Source: Sphingobium lignivorans (GTDB taxonomy: Bacteria; Pseudomonadota; Alphaproteobacteria; Sphingomonadales; Sphingomonadaceae). From it: DNA of 64,000 nt. The position numbers and the translations under genes are program-made. The notes below the pieces were generated by a model. It did not search any database and was not told the origin of the DNA. It saw nothing but the letters and a program-made list of their open reading frames with translations. The stretch covers positions 1,054,001 to 1,118,000 of the forward strand of contig NZ_JACHKA010000001.1 in the NCBI RefSeq assembly GCF_014203955.1. Reading direction: 5' to 3'. Below, piece by piece: positions 1-9,304 of this stretch; position 1 is the stretch's first letter, and every line of letters begins with the position of its first letter.

Positions 1-2316
1 TCCCGGCACGCCTTCTTATCAGCGCTGCGAAGGTCATTAACCGAACAGGATCAGATCGGCAGTCTAGAGGGCTTGTCGGCCTATCTCGCAGCACCCGAAG
101 ATGGGGCGGATCCCGTGTCGATCCGTGTGGCGCGACTGTCTAATGAGTTGGGACGATTGACTAATCAGTTGGCGCTGTGGGACCAGGCTCCATCGGGCGT
201 TCATGCGCAGGAGCCAGACCGTGCCTTGCTCCGTCTGACTGAACAGGCGGTCCGCACAAGCTCTAGCCCTTCGATGGAAAGCCTGCGCGCGCTATCGTTG
301 GAAAGAGCGGCCGGACGCCGAGAAGCCGTGACCCAATCAGCCGGCTTGTGCCCGGCAGAGACGCAAGCTGGGCCCGGCGAGATCGAAATCCATCATATCC
401 ATCAAATTCTGATTAACGACGAGGACCGGATACCTGATGAACTGCCAGACATCGTGCAGCGCAATCGGGACTCGCTCCGTAGGTTCTATCCGGAAGCTGA
501 GTATCGCCTGTGGGGGGCGGATGATCTGCGGCAATTTATCGCAGCGCATTTCGAGCCAGCCGTGGTCGAGGGTTTCGACATCCTGCAGGCCTACGCGCTC
601 AAGGCCGACTTGGGACGATACTGTCTTTTGTATGTTTTTGGAGGACTCTACAGCGACCTCTCCAATCGTTTTCTTTCGCGGTGGCGGATTGCGGAAGGAA
701 AGACGATCGCCTGCTTCCGCGAGCATAAGCCTCTCCATGGCGCCGTGTGGATGCTCCAGAACACCTTGATCTATGCCTCACCGGGGCAACCAGAATTACG
801 ACTCGCGATAGATCTCGTACTGGAGAACATCCGTAATCGGGAATATGGAGTCAGTTCCCTTGCGCCAACTGGCCCTATCCTCTTTGGCCGCGCTATGGCT
901 GCAGTCGGCCAGGCGAGCAGCTACCAGATCGGCGATGCGATCAATCTGCCGGTCGAAGGCGGGTTGAACCGTGCCAATTATGTCGATCGGGACGGCACAT
1001 TGGTCGCGGCGAGGTTGCAGGGCAATGGGGGATGCCTCTCGGAACTCGGCCTGCAGAAGACAAACGTCTATGGTGAGATGTGGAGCCGTCGGGAAATCTA
1101 CGGCGAAGGTCTCCTACTGTTCGCGCATGATAACCCTGCCGTGGAGACGGCGGAACCGCGCGACATTGCGGGTATCGTTCTGGGCACGCAGGGCAAAGAG
1201 CGAGGGATAAGCATTCGTAAGATTGCCTTACCGCGCGGGCAGTACAGGATCACCGCCCGATTCCTCGTGAAGGATCGGCCGGGCGCTATCGGCTTGGCAG
1301 TCGATAGCGATGGCGGAACCCGTCAGATCGTGAGGGGCAAGGCCGTGTTGCCGGATGACTGCGGCGACGTCGGCGTCGCATTCACGCTCGACGAGGCAAT
1401 GACCGTCGACGTCCATATCCGCGTCGGTCATGCCTTTCACGGTCTCTTCAAACGTCTGATGGTTCGCGGTGTTTCTCAGCACGATTCCGATGTGACACTG
1501 ACGGAAACCGAAGCAAGTGGTGTTCACGCCCCCGAAGCGAGAAGCGTGACAGTGCAGCCCGTCAGTCACATTCATCATATAGCCTATCATCCCGCCGTCT
1601 TGGCTTTGGCGGATGAGAGCGAAATTGCGGAGAACATCCGTCTTGCGGCAGCCTTGCATGATGGGGCGCGGCAGATGGTCTGGACCGAAGCTAGCCTGCG
1701 CGAGTTTATCGCGTCTCGCTTCAATGCCGATGTCGTCTGGGCATATGACTGTCTGCCCCAATTTATGAACCGATCGGAACTGGGGCGCTATTGCCTCCTC
1801 TATGCATTGGGCGGGCTCTACGTTGATCCGTGGCTCCGGATGGTAAGTCCGATCGGCGTTGCTTATGGCAAGCAGTTGACGTGCTTTCGCAGCGCCGAGG
1901 TGGAGGATGGGGCCTCATGGTCGATTGACACCAGCTTGCTTCACGCTGAGCCCGGACGGGCCGAATTCGAGCAGCTCATCGATCAGATTGTCGAAGGCGT
2001 GCGTGGCGGGGATTATGGCGCGATACCAACGGCTGTGACCGGGGCAGAGCGGCTGGGGCGGGGCTTGGCGATATCTTATGATGCCAGACGATATTTTGGC
2101 GGCGAGATCGTCCCCATGACCCGCGGACGTCCAATCGTCAACGACTGTTTCGTTAGCCAAGATGGACGTCTCATCGCCGTCTGTAAGGGGAGCGACAATC
2201 CCATAACACGAATGCGACAGGAAGTCAGGGCGGCGTGGCTGGAAGGGCGCATCTACGCGCATGTCGAAGGGCCGCATTTGCCCCGGCGGGCGCCATTGGT
2301 GCAAACTTTAGGCTGA
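1..2316 (+). CDS. Two-domain GT32/OCH1-like glycosyltransferase, 5' end outside window
   Basis: The reading frame is open from the first base, so the gene probably begins upstream; a TTG at 73 is the first start-like codon inside the window and need not be the real one. Counting from 73, residues about 105-290 and 495-700 are two related glycosyltransferase modules. Each has an IHHI entry strand, an LGRYCLLY helix and a GGLY-x-D loop typical of sugar transferases that carry a DXD motif. In both copies the second Asp of DXD is missing (GGLYSDLS and GGLYVDPW). Between them (about 350-480) lies a beta-rich segment that may be a carbohydrate-binding sandwich. The family transfers sugars to surface polysaccharides or glycoproteins; the acceptor is unknown. 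Decayed IS sequences follow directly. Confidence 0.7.
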   Translation, partial: SRHAFLSALRRSLTEQDQIGSLEGLSAYLAAPEDGADPVSIRVARLSNELGRLTNQLALWDQAPSGVHAQEPDRALLRLTEQAVRTSSSPSMESLRALSLERAAGRREAVTQSAGLCPAETQAGPGEIEIHHIHQILINDEDRIPDELPDIVQRNRDSLRRFYPEAEYRLWGADDLRQFIAAHFEPAVVEGFDILQAYALKADLGRYCLLYVFGGLYSDLSNRFLSRWRIAEGKTIACFREHKPLHGAVWMLQNTLIYASPGQPELRLAIDLVLENIRNREYGVSSLAPTGPILFGRAMAAVGQASSYQIGDAINLPVEGGLNRANYVDRDGTLVAARLQGNGGCLSELGLQKTNVYGEMWSRREIYGEGLLLFAHDNPAVETAEPRDIAGIVLGTQGKERGISIRKIALPRGQYRITARFLVKDRPGAIGLAVDSDGGTRQIVRGKAVLPDDCGDVGVAFTLDEAMTVDVHIRVGHAFHGLFKRLMVRGVSQHDSDVTLTETEASGVHAPEARSVTVQPVSHIHHIAYHPAVLALADESEIAENIRLAAALHDGARQMVWTEASLREFIASRFNADVVWAYDCLPQFMNRSELGRYCLLYALGGLYVDPWLRMVSPIGVAYGKQLTCFRSAEVEDGASWSIDTSLLHAEPGRAEFEQLIDQIVEGVRGGDYGAIPTAVTGAERLGRGLAISYDARRYFGGEIVPMTRGRPIVNDCFVSQDGRLIAVCKGSDNPITRMRQEVRAAWLEGRIYAHVEGPHLPRRAPLVQTLG

Positions 2317-2409
2317 TCTGATCCCGGAAAACTCTACCCCGGGGTGGTCCAGAGAATGGTGTCGGATCACGGACGAGCCGTGGTGACATGCTCCCCGAAG
2401 TTCCTCCAC

Positions 2410-2790
2410 TCATAAGTAGGGGCCGGCGTTGTCATGGTGCCCATCCGAGCGGGGTTCCACAAGCCGCTTGGCAGCATCGGCGGGCGTCAGCCCGCCTATC
2501 CCGCTATGCGGACGCGCATGGTTGTAATCGTCGCGCCAGCTCCTCAGTACCGATCGGGCGGCATGGCTGAGCGATGCGAACAGCGTTTCATTGAGGCGTT
2601 CTTCGCGCAAGCGACCATTAGAGCTCTCCACATAGCCGTTCTGCTGCGGTTTGCCGGGCGCGATGTAATGCCACTCGATGCGGCGGTCCTGAGTCCATCG
2701 CAGGGTCGCCAGGCTCGTAAGATCAGTGCCGTTATCGCTGACGATCATGAGGCCCTTGCCGCGAGCCACGATGATCGCGTAAGCTCTCGG
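2410..2790 (-). pseudogene. IS3-family transposase OrfB fragment
   Basis: The minus-strand frame encodes the C-terminal part of an IS3-family integrase-type transposase: the second catalytic Asp ([10 protein letters not shown]), the stretch [17 protein letters not shown] with the catalytic Glu, and the terminal [15 protein letters not shown]. The N-terminal half of OrfB and all of OrfA are absent. Upstream homology stops near 2790, where an IS5-type sequence in the opposite orientation begins. It is a dead remnant. The exact fragment ends are uncertain. Confidence 0.8.
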
Positions 2791-2833
2791 CTGACACGGG
2801 CGCGTGACAGCGACGCCGCGCACGACCTGCTAA

Positions 2834-3402
2834 AACCGCTTCGTGCGGTGGCGGAAGGCAGGCATATGAGATCGAATGATCGATGCCACCACCGCCGCCC
2901 ATGACGGCGATATCCAGATGATCGACAGCACCTCCGCTCGCGCCTAACAGCAGGCGTGACGGCAAAAAGGGATCGAGCTATTGTCCCGGTCGCTCCCGAG
3001 GCGGAGTTAAGAACAAAATCCACCCGCTTGTCGATGCGCAGGGGCTCCCGATCCGGCTCGGCCTGACAGCAGGACAGGCGCACGCCGGGCAGGTCGCGGG
3101 ATCATCTTGGTCCGCACACCATCGTGCTTGCCGACAAAGCCTACGATGCCGACCGCATCCGTGCGCTAATTGAAGGGCAAGGAGCCACGCCTAACGTCTC
3201 GGCCGAATTCAATCGGAATTGGAAACCCTGCTTCAGCAAGCGGCTCTACCGCGAGCGTAATCTGATCGAGCGCTTCTTCTCCAAACTGAAGCACTTCCGT
3301 CGCGTCGCCACGCGGTACGGCAAACTCGCCGAAAACTTCCTCGCCATTGTCCAACTTGCGTCAATGCTTCTGTGGCTCGGTGCTTATGAGGCTACGACCT
3401 AG
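2834..3402 (+). pseudogene. Decayed IS5-family transposase
   Basis: Conceptual translation with several stops and frameshifts recovers an IS5-family DDE transposase. NRFVRWRKAGI is followed by a stop; DIQMIDST carries the first Asp; KNKIHPLVDAQGLPIRLGLT starts near 3009; and after a frameshift near 3095-3115 LADKAYDADRIR carries the second Asp. The C-terminus, with FSKRLYRERNLIERFFSKLKHFRRVATRY, ends at the stop at 3402. The last 92 codons are open, but the gene as a whole is not functional. The N-terminus is lost at the junction with the IS3 fragment. Confidence 0.8.
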
Positions 3403-3484
3403 ATGAGATGCCTGAGGAAGTGGCCAAGAAACTGCAGGCGGGCCTGACGAGATCGACGTGATTCGGCCATCCCCTGCGCACAGC

Positions 3485-5458
3485 TTAAGTAACATTGGGG
3501 GGCGGATCCACCCCCTTGCCAGTCCCCTCGCGCCGCCCCGATCGCGCGTCGAGGGCGTGGAGGCGGCGTGTAACGTCCGGGCGGTGGAGGAGCTGTGCGA
3601 GCGGCGCGGGCAGGCGGCGTTGCCAGTTCGGGTGTTCGTCGGTGGTGCCCGGGATGTTCACCTGATCCTCGGCGCCGATCAGGTCTTCCAGCGAAACCAT
3701 GGCGAGCACCGAGCGCGTGCGGGAGATATGGTCCACCGCGGCGTCGACGACGCGTGAGGAGTCCGTGCGCGGGGGGAGGGGCCCGGTGCCGATCGCCTGC
3801 CAGAGCAGGGTTCGGTCGCGTGCCCGGAGCGCCTGCGCAGAAGCCAGGTCGAACGCCTCGTGAAGGCGCGCGGTCCATTCGAGATCGTGGCCGCTCCACC
3901 AGCCGGCGAGCGTGGCCGTATCGTGCGTTCCGGTCATGGCGACGCTCTGCGCGTCGTAAGCGTCGGGGGGCAGGAAGCGGCCATCGCTCTCCCGCTCGAA
4001 GGGGAGGACGCGCATGCCGAGCATGCCCTTGTCATTCGCCCGCTCGCGGAAGCCGGCGGGGATGGTGCCCAGATCCTCGGCGACGATGATCGCCTCGTGC
4101 CGCTGGCTCTCCAGGGCGATGATGCGCAGCATGTCCTCGAAGGGGCAGGCCAGATAGGCGCCGGCGCTGCTGGGGCGGCCCTCGGGGATGACCCACAGCC
4201 GCTGCAACCCGAAGGCATGGTCTATGCGCACGCCGCCGCAATGGCGAAGGGCCGCGCGGATCATGGCGATCCAGGGCTCGAATGCCTGGTCCGCCAGGGC
4301 GCGCGGCGAGAAGGTGGTGAGGCCCCAATTCTGTCCCGTCGGTCCCAGCGGATCGGGCGGCGCGCCGATCGTCAGCTTCTGGAGATAGGCCGAGGGATTG
4401 GCCCAGACATCGCTGCCCCGGGGATCGACGCCGACGGCCAGATCGGCGATCAGGCCGATCCCCATGCCGGACGCGCGGGCCGAGGCTTGCGCGCGGGCAA
4501 GCGCCTGGGCGGCGAGGCGCTGGCCGAGAAGATGGACGCCGAGCGCGTCGGGATGCGCGGCGATGAACGCGCGGAGCGGGTCTTCCGCGGCGGTCCGCAG
4601 ATCATCCGACCAGCGCGCGCGGAGCAGCGGGGAAAGATGCAGGGCATCGAAGGTGGCGTGCCGGTACAGCGCTTCGCCTTCCCCCGCCGCCCAGTCATGC
4701 AGGTCGCGGCGCTGCGGCGCGGTCAGGCCGGCATAGCTGCGCTCCAGCGCATCGAGCGCGGCGGGGAGGGCGGTGGACCAGTCGATCAGCGCCGAGGCGT
4801 TGACGGTTTCCTGCAGGCCGAGTGGCGCCAGCGCGCTGTTGAGAAAACGGCGGCTGGACGGCGCATAGGGGCTGTAATGCTCCGTGCGTCCCGGAATGAG
4901 GGCATGGACCGGGCTGATCGCGAGGAAGGCGGCGCCGCGCTCTCCGAAGAGGTGCGCCGCTTCCGCCAGATCATCCAGCGTTCCGAACGCGCCCGAACCC
5001 CGCAGGGCCGGTATCTGCACGGAAGAGCCCCAGCCTCGATGGGGCAGGCGGCACCGTGCCGGCGCGATGGCGAGAACCATTTCGTGGCCACCGACATGCA
5101 GCCGGTGATAGCCGGTCCGTGCGATGGGCGGCAGGCTGCCGCCGCGAATGGACAACGCGAGCGATTCCCCATCCTCCAGGATCAGCTCGGCCTGTTCCCG
5201 CCGGGCGAGCCCTGCCGGAAGGGGGATGGGGTGCCCGGCATCGCCGCTGAGGAAGCGCGGGGGCAGGCACTGCTCGTCATCGCATCTGGCGAGGCTGTGC
5301 GCCCGGTCCGCAGACGTCCCGGCGGGATAACCGAGCGCGCCGAGCACGGCGACGAGGTCGTCAGGGGCGACCTCGGCCGGCCGCCCTTCGGCGTCGGTCC
5401 ATCGGCTTGATATGCCCAGAGCGGCCGCGAGCCTGTCCAGATCGGGTTCGACCCGCAT
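3485..5458 (-). CDS. malQ: 4-alpha-glucanotransferase (amylomaltase)
   Basis: A GH77 enzyme of 657 residues, the usual size of bacterial MalQ. It transfers alpha-1,4-glucan segments between maltodextrins and releases glucose, acting in the cytoplasm. The N-terminal about 130 residues form the extra domain common in proteobacterial MalQ. The catalytic barrel shows RIDHAFGLQRLWVIPEG (nucleophile Asp), VAEDLGTIPAGFRE (acid/base Glu) and GTHDTATLAGWW. It lies just downstream of the DUF2934 gene on the same strand and near the glgX/treYZ genes, which fits recycling of maltodextrins left by GlgX debranching and TreYZ trehalose formation. The ATG at 5458 is well placed against family alignments. Confidence 0.93.
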   Translation of the reverse strand: MRVEPDLDRLAAALGISSRWTDAEGRPAEVAPDDLVAVLGALGYPAGTSADRAHSLARCDDEQCLPPRFLSGDAGHPIPLPAGLARREQAELILEDGESLALSIRGGSLPPIARTGYHRLHVGGHEMVLAIAPARCRLPHRGWGSSVQIPALRGSGAFGTLDDLAEAAHLFGERGAAFLAISPVHALIPGRTEHYSPYAPSSRRFLNSALAPLGLQETVNASALIDWSTALPAALDALERSYAGLTAPQRRDLHDWAAGEGEALYRHATFDALHLSPLLRARWSDDLRTAAEDPLRAFIAAHPDALGVHLLGQRLAAQALARAQASARASGMGIGLIADLAVGVDPRGSDVWANPSAYLQKLTIGAPPDPLGPTGQNWGLTTFSPRALADQAFEPWIAMIRAALRHCGGVRIDHAFGLQRLWVIPEGRPSSAGAYLACPFEDMLRIIALESQRHEAIIVAEDLGTIPAGFRERANDKGMLGMRVLPFERESDGRFLPPDAYDAQSVAMTGTHDTATLAGWWSGHDLEWTARLHEAFDLASAQALRARDRTLLWQAIGTGPLPPRTDSSRVVDAAVDHISRTRSVLAMVSLEDLIGAEDQVNIPGTTDEHPNWQRRLPAPLAQLLHRPDVTRRLHALDARSGRREGTGKGVDPPPNVT

Positions 5459-5475
5459 GCCGCCTGCCGTGTTTG

Positions 5476-5733
5476 TCAGGCGACGGGCGCCTTCTTCTTC
5501 GGGCGTCCGGCGCGCCGTGGCGCTGCCGCCGGGACAGCCTCCGAGGTCTCCGGGGCCGTCTCCGGCTGCTCGGCTACGGCCTGCTGAGCCGCATCGATCG
5601 ATGGGGCGGCATCACCGTCCAGTTCCTGTTCCGCGCGCAACCAGTGGTCCTGCGAACGGCCCTCCGGGCGGCCCTCCGCTTCCCATATGGCATAGGCACG
5701 ATCCTTGATCGTCTGGTCCCGATCTTCGCTCAT
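5476..5733 (-). CDS. DUF2934 domain protein
   Basis: A small protein of 85 residues. Residues 8-38 match the DUF2934 signature (RAYAIWEAEGRPEGR followed by HWLRAE). The tail is rich in Ala, Pro and Glu and ends in a basic GRPKKK patch. The function is unknown; family members often sit beside stress or glycogen/trehalose genes in alphaproteobacteria. It is 17 bp upstream of malQ on the same strand and likely co-transcribed. Confidence 0.85.
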   Translation of the reverse strand: MSEDRDQTIKDRAYAIWEAEGRPEGRSQDHWLRAEQELDGDAAPSIDAAQQAVAEQPETAPETSEAVPAAAPRRAGRPKKKAPVA

Positions 5734-5854
5734 TCATGATCCTCCTTCACTTGCCGGTCGGCACAACGCCTAACGCGCCGCGCGCAGTTTGGATGCGACA
5801 AGCCGCAAGAGCCTTGATCGAGATTAAGTCCTGCATGTGCGGTCGACATGGCCG

Positions 5855-5879
5855 GGAACGTGGAGCCTCATCCATCGTT
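5855..5879 (+). promoter_or_regulatory. EcfG-type general stress promoter
   Basis: GGAAC at 5855-5859 and CGTT at 5876-5879 are separated by 16 bp, a perfect match to the alphaproteobacterial EcfG consensus. The -10 element lies 28 bp before the ATG at 5908 of the small protein gene it should drive. Confidence 0.65.
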
Positions 5880-5907
5880 ACGCTGGGGCAATTCAAGGAG
5901 ACTGAGA

Positions 5908-6087
5908 ATGATCAAGCGATTGCTCGTCGGTGCCGCGCTGGGTGTATGGGGTAAGAAGCTCTATGATGAAGGGCGGCTCGATCCCTATATCGCCAAGGCG
6001 AAGTCCAAGGTGGACAGCTATGCCGGCACAGACACGGCCACGGCCGGCCCCGGCAAGACCAGGACAGCGACCACGCCGGCCGCCTGA
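5908..6087 (+). CDS. Small hypothetical protein, probably stress-induced
   Basis: A protein of 59 residues starting at the ATG at 5908, preceded by CAAGGAG at 5894-5900; an upstream in-frame start would run over the promoter. Residues 1-17 (MIKRLLVGAALGVWGKK) form a short amphipathic or weak membrane segment. The rest is Lys-, Ala- and Thr-rich. No family is recognised. The perfect EcfG-type promoter upstream supports it being a real gene. Confidence 0.65.
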   Translation: MIKRLLVGAALGVWGKKLYDEGRLDPYIAKAKSKVDSYAGTDTATAGPGKTRTATTPAA

Positions 6088-6159
6088 ACCGCGTGGGGCG
6101 GGGCTTTGCTGCCTCGCCCCGTCGGCCTGCGGGCCGAAGGCCGGGCGGAGGGCTGGCGC

Positions 6160-6432
6160 TTATTCCGGCCGATTCTGGATCAGGCTGTCCAGCTGGGCCG
6201 GTGAGAGCGGCTGTTCCAGCTGGTCGCTCGTGCATTGTTCCGGCGCTTTGTCCGGCCGCCAGCGCAACAGCCGCGTGCCGTGGCGGAATCGCCCCCCGGT
6301 CACCTGATCGTAGCGGACCTCGACGACCAGCGAGGGGTCGAACTGCCATCCGTCCCCCGATGGAAGCTCTGCGACGAGCCTGGCTTCCATCGGTAGTAGG
6401 TCATCAAACCAGGCGCGCAGCCTGCCCGCCAT
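6160..6432 (-). pseudogene. C-terminal fragment of an ATP-dependent DNA ligase
   Basis: The 90 codons match only the end of the OB-fold of stand-alone ATP-dependent DNA ligases: LVVEVRYDQVTGGRFRHGTRLLRWRPDKAPEQC at about residues 36-68. The adenylation domain with its catalytic Lys is missing, so it cannot be a ligase. The ATG overlaps the stop of the upstream hemerythrin-like gene, so the fragment is still translatable at the end of that operon. It may be a remnant of a rearranged ligase gene or a small OB-fold protein that has been kept. A complete ligase of another subfamily is at 34795-36411. Confidence 0.6.
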
Positions 6433-7010
6433 CAGGCGAGCTTCAACCCTTCCTTGTTCATGCTCGCGGTGAGCCGGGCGCCATCGGCATCCGAGAGGGC
6501 AGCGGCGAGGGCGGGGAACAGCGTTTCCTCTTCCTCCGCGATATGGGTTTCGAGCGCCGAACGCAGCTCGCCGACCTTGGAGAGGAAACGCGGCGCATTG
6601 GGCGCCATCATCTCGAGCTCGAACAGGGCGTGCTTCACGTCGCCATGATCGGTGATGAGTTGTTCCGCTTCCTCGGCCAGCCCATGATCCCGCATGGCGG
6701 GATAGATGACATTCTCTTCCTCGAAGGCGTGCTTGCCCAGCAGATGCTTGATCTGCGTGAGCAGCATGGAGCGTTTCGCTTTCTGGGTCTCTTCCGTCGC
6801 CTCGAGCGCATCGAGCAGCCGGAACACGGTGCGGTGCTCGGTCTGCAGCGCTTTCTGCCAGTCCCGTCGCAGCAGGCTGGGGCCCTGGACAAGGAGCTTG
6901 CGGCCGAAATTGGCGGCAAGCCCCGCGGCCATGCCGATCGCAGCGAAGCCTACCAGTACGGCTGGAGAGGGAGCGGCCTTGGGCCGGGCGAAAGCATCAC
7001 TGATCTTCAT
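6432..7010 (-). CDS. Hemerythrin HHE-domain protein with N-terminal hydrophobic segment
   Basis: A protein of 192 residues. Residues about 15-35 are hydrophobic (a possible membrane anchor). Residues 55-175 form an HHE four-helix bundle with the expected ligands in EHRTVF, KHAFEEENVIYP, DHGDVKHALFELE and THIAEEEETLFP. Such proteins bind a di-iron centre and are linked to oxygen, NO or oxidative stress sensing; the precise role is unknown. The start overlaps the treY stop by 4 bp (ATGA), so it is translated with the trehalose genes, consistent with a stress operon. Confidence 0.87.
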   Translation of the reverse strand: MKISDAFARPKAAPSPAVLVGFAAIGMAAGLAANFGRKLLVQGPSLLRRDWQKALQTEHRTVFRLLDALEATEETQKAKRSMLLTQIKHLLGKHAFEEENVIYPAMRDHGLAEEAEQLITDHGDVKHALFELEMMAPNAPRFLSKVGELRSALETHIAEEEETLFPALAAALSDADGARLTASMNKEGLKLA

Positions 7011-9304
7011 GTCGATTGCTCCGTCGCAAGGGGGACATCTAGAGAACCGCTGCCGGAGCGTTGGGTTTCCGGTGCTTTCGGGCGCATCCGGCGGGGCAGT
7101 TCGATGGCCATGGTGAAGCTCTGCTCCTGCCAGTCCCGCCGGACGTAGAGCGCATCGTCGCCCGCAGTGAGCGTGTAGCGTCCCATTGCGAACAGCTCGG
7201 GCTGCTGGCGTCGACGGGCGAGCAGGTCGCGGGTCAGGTCCAGCTTCCGGACATCGCGCGCGTCCATGTCCGCGCGCGCGTCCATCGCGTCCCAGTCGAC
7301 CTGCCGGCGATTGTCGGGATCGGTGAGCGCAATGCTCGTCAGCTCGGTGCCCTGATAGATGTCCGGGATGCCCGGGGCGGTCAGTTGCAGGGCCGTCTGC
7401 GCGAGCACGAGATCGCCATGGATCGCCTCGAAGGCCTGCCGCTCCTCGGCCGACCAGACGAGATGATCGGCGAGTTCCTGCATGAGACGAGTCGTGACCG
7501 CCGCGGCGCGTTCCTCCGTCTCGATCGCGGGATCTTCGTGGCTGGAGTTGTCCTTCGCTTCCCGCATGGCCTTCGCCAGATGGTCGGCACTGCGCGCATC
7601 CCTGTCCGGTTCCCGGTACATCATGAGCGCGACCTGCGCGGCATAGATGCCCCAGCGATCCGGGAGAGCGCGCTCGGCCGCGAGCGCGCGCCCGCGCGCG
7701 TACAGCCGTTCGCCGAGCGCGGGCAGATAAGTGAGTGCGATAATGGCCGCGCGCGCATCCGCCGAGCGCTTGGTGTCATGGGTGGAGAGTCCGGTCAGGG
7801 CGCAGGGCGTTTCCTGCGCGCGGGCAGCCATGCACTGCTCGAACCCAGCGGCGTCGATCGGCTGGAGATCCGGTTCGGCGCCCACCTCGCAAAAGGGGAG
7901 ATAGGCGACCGAGCGGAAGAACACCGTGTCTTCCTCCGATTTCGCGGTGAGGGCACCGGTCAGCTGTTCGAAGCGCGCGGCGAAGGTGCGGGCCTGCGGA
8001 TCGTCGGGCGCCGAAAGCAGGTTGAACACCGGTCCGAGCGCTTCGCTCGGCAAGCGGTCCGCCCGGGCGGCTTCCAGCGCGCCTGCCAGTCGGGCACCCG
8101 GCGGCAGCGCGTCGGCAGCGTAGGAGCGATAGACCGGCCAGTGGAGAGCAAGCTGCGCAATGGCGGCCCGCACCGCCTGCGCGGCGGGAAGCGAGGCGGC
8201 AAGGGCCTGCGATGCCGCATGGCTCACGCGGTCCAGCTCGGGCCCGAAGACATGCTCCAGCAATTGTGCCCGCACGGTCCGCACTTCGGCCCCGGTGTCG
8301 CCGGGGAGGCAGCCATTCGCGGCTTCACGAAGCGCCTGCAGTCCTTCCGGCGCGGTCAGAAGCTGCGTGACCGGCGCCATGAATTCATAGCCGCTCATAC
8401 CCTCCACGGGCCAGCCGGCGGGCATGGCCTCGCCTTCCTTGACGATCTTCTCCACCCAGATCGGCAGGACCCCGACCGCATCCCTGAGGCGGCGCAGATA
8501 AGCCCCGGGACGGGCAAGGCCATCGATATGGTCGACCCGCAGGCCCTGAATGTGGCCGGCCTGCACGTGCCGGATGATCCAGCGATGGGTGAAGTCGAAC
8601 ACGTCGGGGTCTTCCTGACGGACCCCGATCAGGCTGCTGATGTTGAAGAAGCGGCGATGGGTGATGGCGTCCGCGCTGGTGCGCCAATGTCCCACGCTCC
8701 AGTGCTGCCGGTCCAGCAATTGCCGGAGGCTCTCGCCGGTGAGCGCTTCGTCCGGCGGGAGCGCGGACAGGGAGCCCTCGCGCAGGGGGTAATGCTGATC
8801 GTAGATGCGCAGCGCGGGCGCATCCGCATCCCCGGCAAGCGAGATGTCGCCTGCCGAGAGCAGGTCCGCCGGCGACCCGTCCAGCACGGCGAAATGCAGG
8901 GGCCCCCTGCGCCAGTCGATGTCGAACATGGCGGCGTAGCGGCTCGCGGGACCTTCCCGCATGACGTCCGCGAGATAGGGATTCTCGGGCGACAGCACCA
9001 TGTGGTTGGGCACGATGTCGAGCACCAGACCCATGTCGGCATCCCGGGCCGCGTGGGCGAGCCTCTCGAAAGCCTCCTCGCCGCCCAGCACCGGATCGAC
9101 TTCGTTGGGATCGACCACGTCATAGCCGTGCGTCGAGCCGGTCGCGGCCGTGAAGAGCGGCGAGAGGTAGAGGTGACTGATGCCCAGCGTCCGGAGCCAG
9201 GGGATGCGGGCGCGCACCGCGTCGAGGTCCACGCCGTTGCGAAGCTGGACGCGGTAAGTGGCGACAAGGCCGGGGGCAGCGCGATGAGCCATAGCGCGTC
9301 TCAT
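7007..9304 (-). CDS. treY: Malto-oligosyltrehalose synthase
   Basis: A GH13 enzyme of 765 residues, typical for TreY. It isomerises the reducing end of maltodextrins to an alpha-1,1 linkage, giving maltooligosyl-trehalose. The N-terminus has the TreY-specific LRTLGISHLYLSPLF and GSTHGYDVVDPNEVDPVLGG. The catalytic region includes VLDIVPNHMV and GLRVDHIDGLARP (nucleophile Asp). The C-terminal part shows GIPDIYQGTEL. Its start overlaps the stop of treZ by 4 bp and its stop overlaps the hemerythrin-like gene by 4 bp. Confidence 0.95.
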   Translation of the reverse strand: MRRAMAHRAAPGLVATYRVQLRNGVDLDAVRARIPWLRTLGISHLYLSPLFTAATGSTHGYDVVDPNEVDPVLGGEEAFERLAHAARDADMGLVLDIVPNHMVLSPENPYLADVMREGPASRYAAMFDIDWRRGPLHFAVLDGSPADLLSAGDISLAGDADAPALRIYDQHYPLREGSLSALPPDEALTGESLRQLLDRQHWSVGHWRTSADAITHRRFFNISSLIGVRQEDPDVFDFTHRWIIRHVQAGHIQGLRVDHIDGLARPGAYLRRLRDAVGVLPIWVEKIVKEGEAMPAGWPVEGMSGYEFMAPVTQLLTAPEGLQALREAANGCLPGDTGAEVRTVRAQLLEHVFGPELDRVSHAASQALAASLPAAQAVRAAIAQLALHWPVYRSYAADALPPGARLAGALEAARADRLPSEALGPVFNLLSAPDDPQARTFAARFEQLTGALTAKSEEDTVFFRSVAYLPFCEVGAEPDLQPIDAAGFEQCMAARAQETPCALTGLSTHDTKRSADARAAIIALTYLPALGERLYARGRALAAERALPDRWGIYAAQVALMMYREPDRDARSADHLAKAMREAKDNSSHEDPAIETEERAAAVTTRLMQELADHLVWSAEERQAFEAIHGDLVLAQTALQLTAPGIPDIYQGTELTSIALTDPDNRRQVDWDAMDARADMDARDVRKLDLTRDLLARRRQQPELFAMGRYTLTAGDDALYVRRDWQEQSFTMAIELPRRMRPKAPETQRSGSGSLDVPLATEQST

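Noticed and set aside
7037..7073. GAAAC-N16-GGTT upstream of the hemerythrin-like gene
   Set aside because: Mismatches in both elements and located inside treY; the 4-bp overlap already explains expression.
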